This document shows, piece by piece, positions 1 through 8,119 of a DNA stretch of 27,711 nt (its first letter is position 1; every line of letters begins with the position of its first letter). The translations under genes and the position numbers were made by a program. Below the pieces are notes generated by a model. The model saw only the letters and a program-made list of their open reading frames with translations, was not told the DNA's origin and did not search any database. This DNA is from WFZT01 sp964398355 (GTDB lineage Bacteria > Hydrothermota > Hydrothermia > B15-G9 > WFZT01), in NCBI GenBank assembly GCA_964398355.1, contig CAYNMM010000068.1, positions 1-27,711 of the forward strand, given 5' to 3'.

Positions 1-239
1 TTTGTTAACTCTATAGTCGAAAAAGAATTTCTAATCAGCTCAACTCTGATCCACTTAGAAAATTATATTCAACCCTGTTTAGGGATACATTTTGCAAAAA
101 AACATTTATCTTATGCAATGAATTCTTCTCCTATTTGATAAGCTTATTCGATAAGATAGTTAGACTGAAAAAAAGAGTTCTATGATAAAATGGTAGCTCC
201 ATATCACCAAATTTTTAAATTTCTCAGCCGAATTTATTC
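1..239. other. Intergenic edge, no gene seen
   Basis: AT-rich stretch downstream of the minus-strand outer-membrane gene. I see no credible open frame, RNA gene or clear terminator. It could hold the start or end of a gene lying outside the window. Confidence 0.4.
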
Positions 240-2174
240 CTACCTTATAAGATAAGTGCCTATCTGGATTTTAAAAACCTCTTTCCCGTTCAAAATATCC
301 AATTTTCCATTTGTAACATCATAAGTCCTGTTGAATGCCAGGAAAATTCCAGAAAATGCGGATGGTTGGTAGGAGAGAACTGCATTCAGTGTCAACTCAT
401 TTATGTCATTCTTTTTATCCACTTTGTAAGCCATATAAGGTTTCAGCAGAGTGTGTTTGAAGAAAAGAGGGATTTCTCCATACAACTGAGTTATAGTGAG
501 GTCATCGAGATCAGATTTGAGATGGTTCAGTCTGAATCCAAGATTTATATTGTGGAGAGAGAGGGCACCTCCAATTTCTGGATTTATCATATCTCCGCCG
601 AGATATTTTCCAAAGGGAAATTCAATATAAAAGTTTTTCCACGCTGAGATCTGGTACGCAAGAGAAATTGTTATAAATTTGTCTTTTGTATCACTTATCC
701 CAAACCATTTGAGATATCTTCTATCGTGGGTACTCAATCCGATTGATGCGACAAAAGGAAAATGTGCGTAAGTGAAATACCATGACAAACTACTTTCCTC
801 GAGGTCTCCTGTGTATTTGTCAGTCATGTATTTTCCATAGAGAAACGTTCTCGCAAGAGTTTTACGATCCAGGAATTTTGAGTAGTTCAGGTATGCCAGG
901 TAGTATCTTATTCCGTCAAAATAAAGGTTGAGATAATTCAACGGAGATATGAAGGCGCTGTCAACGTCTCTGGCAAGAAACTTGATTTTCAGGCCCTGGA
1001 GGATGTCGCGCGATATCTCAGCCTGCAAGAAATTCGAGCTTTTATCCATTCTCCGAGAGTATTGGATACTTGTGTTGAGATGGTACTTTGAACTATGAAA
1101 CGTAAAGTCTCCGGAAAATACGTTGTATCCGATCTCATTAGCGTTGAGGAGAGTGCCAATAACGATGTTTTTTAAAGGTGAAAAGTTTACCCTCGTAAAA
1201 GTTACAGTGCCAAGGGAATCATCTTTTATATACCACGTTCCAAAAGAGCTTTTCTGTTGAGTGGTACAGAATTTGAAACCGTAAGATGGATATGCGATGT
1301 TTCTTGTTCTGATAAGATTTTTGGGAGATTTCAGAATCGAGCTCCCTTCAACAAAGAATGGGCGTTTTTCCGGGTAGTTTATAGGCAATCTTGATAAGTT
1401 GATGTCAAGGAGGTCAACGTCAACCTCGGAGAAATCCGGTTTATATGTGAAATCAAGTAAAGTGCCTGCTCCCTGCTTGAATCTTATTGTTATGCCACCT
1501 TTGAAAACGGGGTCTTCAGAAGGTTTATGTTCGATTCTGAATGATGGTATGGCATAAAGATCATAGTTTTTCTCAGGTCGTATGTAATTGAAGTCAAGTT
1601 TGAAGCTGGCCGTTTGTTCGGGAGATACTTCAATTGATGGGTAAAGAAGCTGGATCTCGGATTTTTCAACGATTACTCTTACAATTTGCAATCCCCAGCT
1701 TGATCTGGCGTATGATAAATCTTTGAATGGAATATAAATTAATGCGTCCCAATAGTTCTTTTTTACGTTGTTTTTTACTTTGATATCACCATCCCACTCG
1801 GCTAACTTTCCCGAAAGAATAATTTTGTCCATAATGGTTCCGAGTGGATTTACACCGATGTAATAGGCATTCTCTCTGTCTTCACTTGTAGAGATGAGAA
1901 GATAAACAGCATCTTCCGCTTGCTCAGAGAGTGCTTTGGAATCCCTTTTCCTTGAGCTCGCATTGATCTTGCCTTTTTGCCACATCTTAATGTAAAAAAC
2001 CAGGCCCTTCCTTGTATACCCAAGGTAGACCTTTGTTGAATCCTGTGGATGTGGATCCTTTTTGGGTATAACCATTTCGAGGGTTTTGTAATCTTTGACT
2101 TGAAAAATGTCTGCTGGAGTGTGGAGTTTATGAAAAGTTAGACTCATTGAGAGAGCTACAACTAACAACAGCAT
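240..2174 (-). CDS. DUF5916-like outer-membrane beta-barrel protein with CBM9-like N-terminal domain
   Basis: The 644-residue product starts with a short hydrophobic signal-like stretch (residues 1-14). Residues about 35-195 resemble the carbohydrate-binding-module-9-like domain found in this family. From about residue 205 alternating hydrophobic/polar strands rich in Tyr, Phe and Arg suggest a beta-barrel. The segment around residues 267-281, with Pro-Glu-Lys-Arg-Pro-Phe-Phe-Val-Glu-Gly, matches the motif that typically marks the domain-to-barrel transition in DUF5916 proteins. The ATG is preceded by GGGAGGTG five bases upstream, which decides the start. It is transcribed alone, away from the galT operon. 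The family is thought to sit in the outer membrane, but its role is unknown, and sugar binding is not shown here. Confidence 0.75.
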   Translation of the reverse strand: MLLLVVALSMSLTFHKLHTPADIFQVKDYKTLEMVIPKKDPHPQDSTKVYLGYTRKGLVFYIKMWQKGKINASSRKRDSKALSEQAEDAVYLLISTSEDRENAYYIGVNPLGTIMDKIILSGKLAEWDGDIKVKNNVKKNYWDALIYIPFKDLSYARSSWGLQIVRVIVEKSEIQLLYPSIEVSPEQTASFKLDFNYIRPEKNYDLYAIPSFRIEHKPSEDPVFKGGITIRFKQGAGTLLDFTYKPDFSEVDVDLLDINLSRLPINYPEKRPFFVEGSSILKSPKNLIRTRNIAYPSYGFKFCTTQQKSSFGTWYIKDDSLGTVTFTRVNFSPLKNIVIGTLLNANEIGYNVFSGDFTFHSSKYHLNTSIQYSRRMDKSSNFLQAEISRDILQGLKIKFLARDVDSAFISPLNYLNLYFDGIRYYLAYLNYSKFLDRKTLARTFLYGKYMTDKYTGDLEESSLSWYFTYAHFPFVASIGLSTHDRRYLKWFGISDTKDKFITISLAYQISAWKNFYIEFPFGKYLGGDMINPEIGGALSLHNINLGFRLNHLKSDLDDLTITQLYGEIPLFFKHTLLKPYMAYKVDKKNDINELTLNAVLSYQPSAFSGIFLAFNRTYDVTNGKLDILNGKEVFKIQIGTYLIR

Positions 2175-2281
2175 AACACACCTCCCAAAATTACTTAGAT
2201 ATTGGTCGATTTTGCAAATGGGGATATACGATGAACGACCTCACCCAGGGCATTCCCTCAAATCCCCATAAAATTTTACAT

Positions 2282-2311
2282 AGTATAAAACTTTAGAATA
2301 GTGAATTTCAA
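2282..2311 (-). promoter_or_regulatory. Promoter for the DUF5916-like gene
   Basis: Minus strand: TTGAAA (2306-2311), an 18-base spacer, then TATACT (2282-2287). It implies a roughly 100-nt 5' leader. That leader contains a small dyad, ATGGGGAT (2218-2225) with ATCCCCAT (2262-2269). The leader dyad has no assigned function. Confidence 0.5.
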
Positions 2312-2388
2312 TAACTTGTTAAACAGTTTCAATAAAAATTCCTAAAAAACCATGAATTCATTATTTAAAAATTATGTTCTTTCTGATT

Positions 2389-3339
2389 CTAAAAAAGATT
2401 TTCTTTTATTTTTTTGGCAGCAGACTCTGGAGAAACAGTATTTATGTAGTAGCCCGTTCCAACCTCAAAACCGGCGAGTCCTACAAGTCGTGGAAGTATC
2501 TCAATATGCCAGTGAAATTCTTCTACCTCCAGAGAATGAATGATCAGGTTGTATGAGAATCCCCCAAGTACTTTCTTGTAGGCTTTTAGCAATTTCAGGA
2601 GGAATTTCGAAAGATACTGGAGTCTCTCATCTGATGCCTTTCCAAAGCTGTGCTCGTGTTCTGACGGTACAACCCACGTCTCGAATGAGAAACGCGAGCC
2701 AAATGGTGCAAAGGAAACAAACCCATCCTCATTCATTATAAGTCTCTCTTTCTTTCTCACTTCAATGTCAAGTACTCTGCATAGTGATTTTCTTTCTTTC
2801 ATTCCATGCAGTTCTTTTTTTAAAGTTTCAGGTATTTCACTCATTGCCAGTATCTGGGTATGAGGATGTGGTAAAGATGCACCTGCGTACTTTCCCCAGT
2901 TCCTAAAAATATGCACATATTTTACTCCTCGCTTACGGATAAGTTCCCTGTATCTTTCTCTATATGTCCATAAAATAGAGAAAATATGATCCACCGGGAG
3001 GTCAGATAGATCACTAAAATGATCGGGTGATTCTATGACAACTTCATGATAACCAAAAGCCGATTTAGACACCAGAAATTTTTCATGAATTTTGGTTGAA
3101 GGAGGCTTTTCCCCAATTACCGCGGGATATTTGTTTGGGACAACTCTAACAAGCCAGCCATTACTGTTCTCCACCCTCATAATTTCCGGTGGTGTATTTT
3201 CTTCTCTACCTGGACAGAAGGGACAGGTTTTCTGGGTTTCGGTGTACTTGTCCGGTGAAAATGCAATGGGTCTGAATCCCCTCTCAGGCGAAACAATAAC
3301 CCTGGCTCCTGTAACCGGATCAAATCTAATCTCTGGCAT
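2389..3339 (-). CDS. galT: Galactose-1-phosphate uridylyltransferase (HIT superfamily)
   Basis: The 316-residue protein belongs to the GalT branch of the HIT superfamily, which swaps UMP between UDP-glucose and galactose 1-phosphate in the Leloir pathway. Visible motifs are the N-terminal Cys39-Pro-Phe-Cys42 zinc-ligand pair followed by Pro-Gly-Arg-Glu-Glu, and the catalytic His158-Pro-His160-Thr-Gln162. Near the C-terminus lies a His-Trp-His-Ile-Glu segment typical of the second half. The length is normal for the family. The ATG lies inside the end of the upstream glycosyltransferase gene (14-nt overlap), with AAAGGG just ahead. No galactokinase or epimerase is in the window. Together with the glycosyltransferase, it may feed nucleotide sugars into surface polysaccharide. 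A related nucleotidyltransferase acting on another sugar phosphate cannot be excluded. Confidence 0.85.
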   Translation of the reverse strand: MPEIRFDPVTGARVIVSPERGFRPIAFSPDKYTETQKTCPFCPGREENTPPEIMRVENSNGWLVRVVPNKYPAVIGEKPPSTKIHEKFLVSKSAFGYHEVVIESPDHFSDLSDLPVDHIFSILWTYRERYRELIRKRGVKYVHIFRNWGKYAGASLPHPHTQILAMSEIPETLKKELHGMKERKSLCRVLDIEVRKKERLIMNEDGFVSFAPFGSRFSFETWVVPSEHEHSFGKASDERLQYLSKFLLKLLKAYKKVLGGFSYNLIIHSLEVEEFHWHIEILPRLVGLAGFEVGTGYYINTVSPESAAKKIKENLF

Positions 3340-4735
3340 TTTTCAACCCTTTCGCCATCCTGAGAATCCTGTTGCGAAGTTGTCTCCTATGAAAAGCCAC
3401 CTGTCTTGCCATATTTTTTGTAAAAATCCGGTACCATGCAGGTCGGGTTACATCGGTTGATCCTGGATGTTTTCTATACCTGTAAAGTACTTTGTGCACC
3501 CTTATTACCTGATATTTTTCGGATACCTTGAGAACCATGTCGTAATCCTCACCATAATTCCCATAGTTTTCCTCATCAAAAAGACCCATTTCGAATAATA
3601 CCTTTTTTCTCCATACACGAACAGCACCGGCGCCTTCTACCCTGAGGATGTTGTTCCTATCGTATTCAAGGTGCCGAATGACACCGAATTCTTTGAGTGG
3701 GTTTCCGGATTCGTCCATTAATTCATAATAAGAAATTGCAAGACCTGCGTATGGATTCTTTTCGAGCGCTTCAACCATGAATTTTAAAGTTTCTGGTAGA
3801 TAAACATCGTCAGAATCTAACTGTGCGATATACTTCCCGCGTGCATTCCTTATACCTGTGTTAAGGGCGAGTGAGATGGTACCGGAAGGATTCTGGAATA
3901 GTTTAACCTTGCCTGTGGATGTGTACTTTCTGACGATATCCTGAGTACCATCAGTTGACCCATTGTCCACAACAAGAACTTCGTATGAATCAAATTCCTG
4001 GTTTAACACACTTTCAATAGCGGTTCCGATGAACTTTGCTCTATTTAATACAGGAATTACTACCGAGACCATCAATTCGTAATTTTCTACAGGGTCGTAA
4101 ACCCGTTCATAATATCCATCAAGATATGCATCATTTCTGAGTAAAAAGTCCTTAAAAACCTTCTCGTACTCGAGCTCCTCTTCTGGTTTGTAAAATAAAT
4201 ATCTAAAACTCCTTGAATGTAATTTTTTCGCCATTTCATCGTTCTCTGGTTCGAGTGTTGAATACAGAATGTCAGGAAGGTGTATGAAGGGTGTTTTCTG
4301 ATCACGGAGTTTCAATTTTAAGTCATAAAGATAGGCGTAGTTCAGATGATCGAGAACCTGGATGCTTACGGGAGGAACCAGTGTCACCACATGGCCAAAA
4401 TCAAATCTTTCGGTGAAGTCGCCATTGTAATCAAAGAGAGTTTTTTCTTCTTTTCCACTTTCAAGATAGTCAGAATATACGAATGATCCAGTGTATTTCT
4501 CAACTGTTTTAAGGAATTCAGGTTGAAAAATAACCCCCGGGGTAGCAAAGACCACTATATCGTTGAGCAGGGTGTTGATAAGGGCGCCAACGTTTTTTCT
4601 CTCATAAGTTTCAACTCCGGGGATAGGGACATCTGATATAGCGATAATCCTTGAGAATTGTTTGGATGAGGAAATGGTTTTTTCCAGAAGTGGAATTTCA
4701 TCCTTATGAAGAACATCAAAGAAAAGAGTAGCCAT
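3326..4735 (-). CDS. Family 2 glycosyltransferase with a degenerate N-terminal half
   Basis: Residues about 222-469 form a GT-A family 2 glycosyltransferase. The domain begins with Val-Ser-Val-Val-Ile-Pro, has the Val-Asp-Asn-Gly-Ser-Thr-Asp nucleotide-binding turn near residue 256, and a metal-binding Asp307-Ser-Asp-Asp310. The first ~220 residues are extra. They have the length and some of the pattern of a second GT-A fold (a Tyr-Ser-Asp-Tyr near 87-90 and a Pro-Gly-Val-Ile-Phe near 66-70) but no convincing DxD. This could be a decayed or regulatory domain. The ATG lies one base after the fabH stop, with GGGGTTGAT upstream, so the two are translationally coupled. No transmembrane helices are seen, so it is probably cytosolic or peripheral. 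Donor and acceptor are unknown. Confidence 0.85.
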   Translation of the reverse strand: MATLFFDVLHKDEIPLLEKTISSSKQFSRIIAISDVPIPGVETYERKNVGALINTLLNDIVVFATPGVIFQPEFLKTVEKYTGSFVYSDYLESGKEEKTLFDYNGDFTERFDFGHVVTLVPPVSIQVLDHLNYAYLYDLKLKLRDQKTPFIHLPDILYSTLEPENDEMAKKLHSRSFRYLFYKPEEELEYEKVFKDFLLRNDAYLDGYYERVYDPVENYELMVSVVIPVLNRAKFIGTAIESVLNQEFDSYEVLVVDNGSTDGTQDIVRKYTSTGKVKLFQNPSGTISLALNTGIRNARGKYIAQLDSDDVYLPETLKFMVEALEKNPYAGLAISYYELMDESGNPLKEFGVIRHLEYDRNNILRVEGAGAVRVWRKKVLFEMGLFDEENYGNYGEDYDMVLKVSEKYQVIRVHKVLYRYRKHPGSTDVTRPAWYRIFTKNMARQVAFHRRQLRNRILRMAKGLKNARD

Positions 4736-4736
4736 A

Positions 4737-5717
4737 TCAACCCCAACGAATTATATTAGCGCCCCATGTGAAGCCGGCGCCAAAGGAAACGGTAAGGATC
4801 AGATCACCTTGCTTTAAAAGACCGTTTCTTTTCATCTCTGCGAGAGCGATTGGAATTGAGGCAGCACTTGTATTCCCATACTTATCAATGTTGATATAGA
4901 CCTTTTCCGGTGGGAGGCCAAGTTTTTCACGTGTAGCATCAATTATTCTAACATTTGCTTGGTGAGGAACGAGCCAAGTGATATCTTCCTTTTTCAAGCC
5001 AGCTTTTTCCAGTACTCTGAGTGCGGCCTGTTGCATATTTATGACTGCATATTTAAAGACTTCTCTACCCTTCATGACGGTATAATGTAATCTTTTTTCC
5101 ACAGTTTCCCTGGAGGCCGGTCTCCTCGAGCCACCTGCAGGGAGATAAAGGAGATCGCCGAGGAAACCATCACCTCCGAGATGGGACGCGATGATTCCAA
5201 AAGGTGTGTCATCCTTTGTGACCACAGCTGCACCCGCTCCATCACCAAACAGAACGTAGGTTCCTCTATCCTGTGGATCCATAAATTTGGTGAGGTTTTC
5301 TGCCCCAATTACAAGTATTTTATCGTAATTTGGAAGATGAAGAAGCCCTCTGGCAACCTCAAGGCCATAAATAAAGCCGGGGCACGCAGCCTCCATATCA
5401 AAGCAAGGTTTCCCTTTTATTCCAAGATTTTTCTGAACAATACAGGCTGTTGCAGGATAAAACATGTCTGGGGTGGCTGTGCCTACAATGATCATGTCGA
5501 TATCGTCTGGTTCCAAGTTGGCATCTTTCAGCGCTTTTTTTGCCGCTTCAGTTGCAAGGTCTGACGTTGCAATTTCAAAAGGAGCAATTCTCCTTTCAAC
5601 TATGCCGGTTCTTGTCCTTATCCATTCATCTGAAGTATCAAGAACCTTCTCAAGATCAAAATTTGTAACAACGTTCTCCGGGACATAACTCCCTATACCG
5701 ATAATCCTTACACCCAT
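4737..5717 (-). CDS. fabH: 3-oxoacyl-[acyl-carrier-protein] synthase III
   Basis: The 326-residue protein is a full-length KAS III, the thiolase-fold enzyme that condenses an acyl-CoA primer with malonyl-ACP to start fatty-acid synthesis. The catalytic triad is readable: Cys112 in Glu-Ala-Ala-Cys-Pro-Gly-Phe, His252 in Val-Pro-His-Gln-Ala-Asn, and Asn282 in Gly-Asn-Thr-Ser-Ala-Ala-Ser. The ATG is preceded by GAGGTG at a good distance. It is the first gene of a three-gene minus-strand operon with a glycosyltransferase and galT, an unusual setting because fabH usually sits with plsX or fabD. The acyl-primer preference cannot be read from the sequence. Confidence 0.95.
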   Translation of the reverse strand: MGVRIIGIGSYVPENVVTNFDLEKVLDTSDEWIRTRTGIVERRIAPFEIATSDLATEAAKKALKDANLEPDDIDMIIVGTATPDMFYPATACIVQKNLGIKGKPCFDMEAACPGFIYGLEVARGLLHLPNYDKILVIGAENLTKFMDPQDRGTYVLFGDGAGAAVVTKDDTPFGIIASHLGGDGFLGDLLYLPAGGSRRPASRETVEKRLHYTVMKGREVFKYAVINMQQAALRVLEKAGLKKEDITWLVPHQANVRIIDATREKLGLPPEKVYINIDKYGNTSAASIPIALAEMKRNGLLKQGDLILTVSFGAGFTWGANIIRWG

Positions 5718-5751
5718 TTTTACACCTCAGGGAAATTTAATAGAGAGTTAA

Positions 5752-5781
5752 ATCTTAATAAGTAACGGCGGGTTTTATCAA
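5752..5781 (-). promoter_or_regulatory. Promoter for the fabH operon
   Basis: Minus strand: TTGATA (5776-5781), an 18-base spacer and TAAGAT (5752-5757). It lies upstream of the fabH ATG in the 202-base divergent gap shared with the DUF5320 operon. Confidence 0.45.
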
Positions 5782-5858
5782 GTTTTTTGGATTTTCAAAA
5801 ATAGAACTTTATTTGTTTATGCTAACTTTCATGGTTTTTGAGACTGATTCTTAAAATC

Positions 5859-5887
5859 TTGACAGAAGCCCTAAAAAGAGTTAATAT
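5859..5887 (+). promoter_or_regulatory. Promoter of the DUF5320/NifX/ATPase operon
   Basis: A perfect TTGACA (5859-5864), a 17-base spacer, and TAATAT (5882-5887). The first gene follows with GGAGGTG (5905-5911) eight bases before its ATG at 5920. The same spacing and -10 variant recur at 16860-16888. Confidence 0.7.
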
Positions 5888-5919
5888 GAAACAAAAACCT
5901 GAACGGAGGTGAATAAGAA

Positions 5920-6246
5920 ATGTTTGGATTCGGAAGAGGATTCGGAAGATGGTTCGGTGGATGGGGTAGAGGTTGGTGGGGAGGTAGAGGATTTGGTTGG
6001 GGAGCAAGACTTGGTTATTGCCCCTGGACTGGCTTGCCAAGAGGATGGAGATGGATGGGATGGTATGGAACATATCCATCTGCATATACTCCTGCATACC
6101 AGACTGGACCGTATTACGCAGGAAATCCGTACTACACTGGCGGGGTGGAAAATGTAGATTCCTTGAAGGCACAGGCCGCCGCCCTGCAGGAGGAGATAAG
6201 AAGAATTGAAGAAAGGATAAAACAGCTGGAGGATCAGGGAAGATGA
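5920..6246 (+). CDS. DUF5320 domain protein (Gly/Trp/Arg-rich head, coiled-coil tail)
   Basis: The 108-residue protein has a head of Gly, Phe, Trp and Arg (residues 1-30). It then has the Cys-Pro-Trp-Thr-Gly-Leu-Pro-Arg segment (34-41) that I recognise from DUF5320, a Tyr/Pro-rich middle, and a heptad-patterned coiled coil (about 79-106). DUF5320 proteins commonly sit beside NifX-like proteins and Mrp/MinD-type ATPases in anaerobes, as here. The biochemical role is unknown. It is the first gene of the operon and overlaps the next gene by 4 nt. The coiled coil suggests self-assembly or pairing with the similar coiled coil on the next gene's product. Confidence 0.8.
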   Translation: MFGFGRGFGRWFGGWGRGWWGGRGFGWGARLGYCPWTGLPRGWRWMGWYGTYPSAYTPAYQTGPYYAGNPYYTGGVENVDSLKAQAAALQEEIRRIEERIKQLEDQGR

Positions 6247-6734
6247 AAATCGCTGTAACATCTACAGGACCCAATCTTGATTCCCCTGTTGACTACAGGT
6301 TTGGTCGGTGTGCGTATTTCATAATAGTTGACACGGATACCTTGGAATTTCAGGCAATTCCCAATCCTGCTTCCGCGGCTCCCGGTGGAGCAGGTACCAT
6401 GGCTGCTCAGTTTGTTGCCTCACAGGGAGTGAGTCATGTTATCACTGGAGAGGTTGGTCCAAATGCCTATCCTGCCCTTATGGCAGCTGGTGTGACCCCG
6501 GTGACCGGGGCTACAGGTACCGTCAGGGAAGCTGTAGAAGCATTTAAAAGTGGAAGACTGCAGGCTGGTACATACGCAGGCTGGTCGCGTATGGGTACTC
6601 CCGGGTGGAATCCTGCTCCGTCTCCTGCAAGAACAGATGAAATTAAATTTTTGAAATCTCAACTTGAGGTCCTTAAAGGACAGCTTAATAGTTTGCTTGA
6701 GCGAATAAGTAAGCTTGAGAAGGAGGAGAAATAA
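6243..6734 (+). CDS. NifX/NifB-type cluster-binding domain protein with C-terminal coiled coil
   Basis: Residues 1-110 form the dinitrogenase iron-molybdenum cofactor domain seen in NifX, NafY and the NifB C-terminus, and in small archaeal homologues. It begins with Met-Lys-Ile-Ala-Val-Thr-Ser and carries Asp-Tyr-Arg-Phe-Gly-Arg-Cys (17-23) and Thr-Gly-Glu-Val-Gly-Pro-Asn-Ala (68-75). No nitrogenase genes are nearby, so a general metal-cluster carrier role is more likely than cofactor delivery to nitrogenase. Residues about 132-162 form a Leu/Ile heptad coiled coil like that of the preceding DUF5320 protein. It overlaps the upstream gene by 4 nt and the next gene by one base. Its domain is close to that of the next protein, including a 35-base identical stretch. 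Confidence 0.85.
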   Translation: MKIAVTSTGPNLDSPVDYRFGRCAYFIIVDTDTLEFQAIPNPASAAPGGAGTMAAQFVASQGVSHVITGEVGPNAYPALMAAGVTPVTGATGTVREAVEAFKSGRLQAGTYAGWSRMGTPGWNPAPSPARTDEIKFLKSQLEVLKGQLNSLLERISKLEKEEK

Positions 6735-7240
6735 TGCGAGTAGCAATTACTTCTACTGGTCCGACACTCGATTCCCCGGTGGATCCGAGGTTTGGTCGGT
6801 GTGCGTATTTCATAATAGTTGATACAGATACTATGGAATTCCAGGCAGTCCCCAATCCTGCGGTTAATGCAACAGGGGGAGCAGGAACGATGGCTGCTCA
6901 ACTTGTTGCCTCTCATGGTGTTCAGGCGGTTGTAACAGGTGAAGTTGGTCCTAATGCCCTTGCTGCACTTCAGGCGGCAGGTATCGGAATGATTACCGGA
7001 GTCGCAGGAACCGTGAGAGACGCTATTGAAATGATAAAGAGTGGAAATTTCACGATGTCCACCCCGCAAGTCCCCCCAACAGCTCCACCAGGTCCAGGAT
7101 TTGGAGGCCGTGGTGGAGGTTGGGGCCGTGGCAGAGGTGGTTGGGGTAAAGGCCGTGGTGGCGGAGGATGGGGACGCGGTGGTGGCCGTGGAGGTGGATG
7201 GGGACGTGGCGGTGGTGGAGCCTGGGGACCAGGATTCTAA
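6734..7240 (+). CDS. NifX/NifB-type cluster-binding domain protein with Gly/Arg/Trp-rich tail
   Basis: Residues 1-110 are a paralogue of the preceding protein, with the same Asp-Pro-Arg-Phe-Gly-Arg-Cys and Thr-Gly-Glu-Val-Gly-Pro-Asn-Ala motifs. After a Pro-rich linker (113-122), the last ~46 residues are almost only Gly, Arg and Trp in repeats of the form GGGWGRG. This tail resembles the head of the DUF5320 protein two genes upstream. Such tails are often disordered and may drive assembly or bind nucleic acid; which applies here is unknown. GAGAAGGAGG precedes the ATG. The tail is encoded by GC-rich repetitive DNA unlike its AT-rich surroundings. The stop lies within a small dyad, AGGATT/AATCCT, at 7232-7248. 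Confidence 0.85.
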   Translation: MRVAITSTGPTLDSPVDPRFGRCAYFIIVDTDTMEFQAVPNPAVNATGGAGTMAAQLVASHGVQAVVTGEVGPNALAALQAAGIGMITGVAGTVRDAIEMIKSGNFTMSTPQVPPTAPPGPGFGGRGGGWGRGRGGWGKGRGGGGWGRGGGRGGGWGRGGGGAWGPGF

Positions 7241-7261
7241 AAATCCTTGAGGATCTAAATT

Positions 7262-8119
7262 ATGAAAATTTCAGTAGCTTCTGGTAAGGGAGGTACAGGC
7301 AAAACTTTTGTCTCTACCTCCCTGGCTTTAAGTATAAATGATAAATTGACCTTCCTCGACCTGGATGTTGAAGAGCCTAACGCTCATATTTTTATTAAAC
7401 CGGAATTCGAGGAAGAAAGGGATGTTGGTATACCGGTACCTCGTGTAGACTACGATAAGTGTGACTTTTGTGGTGTATGTCAGGAAGTATGTGCGTATAA
7501 TGCCATTTTTGCATTCCCGAACACGAAAAAAATTGTCGTATTTGATGAGTTGTGTAAGGGCTGTGGAGCCTGTGTCGTTCTATGCCCCCAGAAAGCCCTC
7601 TATGAAGTGCCACGACCAGTTGGTAAAATGAGACACGGCCGTAACGGTAGAATAGAATTCTTTGACGGAAAACTGAACATAGGAGAAATTAACACTACGT
7701 ATATGATCACATATATTCAGAAACAGGTAAAAAATTCTGAGCTTATTATTGTCGATTCTCCTCCGGGCACTTCATGTCCAATGATTCAGGCAGTTAAAGA
7801 CTCTGATTTTGTCGTGCTTGTGACGGAGCCCACTCCCTTTGGTCTATTTGATCTTAATCTTGCATACGAGGTTGTTAAAAAAATGGGTATCCCCTCAGGT
7901 ATCGTAATCAATAGATACGGTATTGGCAATGACGAGGTTGAAAAGTTTGCCAGCGAAAGAGGAATTCCTATACTAATGAAAATTCCCTTTTCACGGGAAA
8001 TTGCTGGTTACTACTCAAAGGGTGTCCCTGTAGTTCAAGTAATGGAAGAGTGGCGAGTGAAGTTTCAAAAGGCCTACGAGACCATAAGGCGAATACTAAA
8101 GGAGGGTGAACATGCTTGA
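7262..8119 (+). CDS. MinD/Mrp-family P-loop ATPase with inserted two-[4Fe-4S] ferredoxin domain (first copy)
   Basis: The 285-residue protein has a deviant Walker A, Gly8-Lys-Gly-Gly-Thr-Gly-Lys-Thr15, typical of the MinD/ParA/Mrp superfamily. A ferredoxin module is inserted, with Cys67, 70, 73, 77 and Cys98, 101, 104, 108, predicting two [4Fe-4S] clusters. The Walker B-like Ile-Ile-Val-Asp-Ser-Pro-Pro-Gly-Thr lies further on. This family is known from anaerobes and is presumed to couple ATP hydrolysis to Fe-S cluster handling, but the exact reaction is not established. It follows two NifX-like genes and overlaps a second ATPase of the same architecture by 8 nt, suggesting a heterodimer. Confidence 0.9.
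   Translation: MKISVASGKGGTGKTFVSTSLALSINDKLTFLDLDVEEPNAHIFIKPEFEEERDVGIPVPRVDYDKCDFCGVCQEVCAYNAIFAFPNTKKIVVFDELCKGCGACVVLCPQKALYEVPRPVGKMRHGRNGRIEFFDGKLNIGEINTTYMITYIQKQVKNSELIIVDSPPGTSCPMIQAVKDSDFVVLVTEPTPFGLFDLNLAYEVVKKMGIPSGIVINRYGIGNDEVEKFASERGIPILMKIPFSREIAGYYSKGVPVVQVMEEWRVKFQKAYETIRRILKEGEHA

Noticed and set aside
6420..7069. Minus-strand open frames across the NifX-like genes
   Set aside because: They mirror GC-rich coding sequence on the plus strand and have no SD or recognisable domains.
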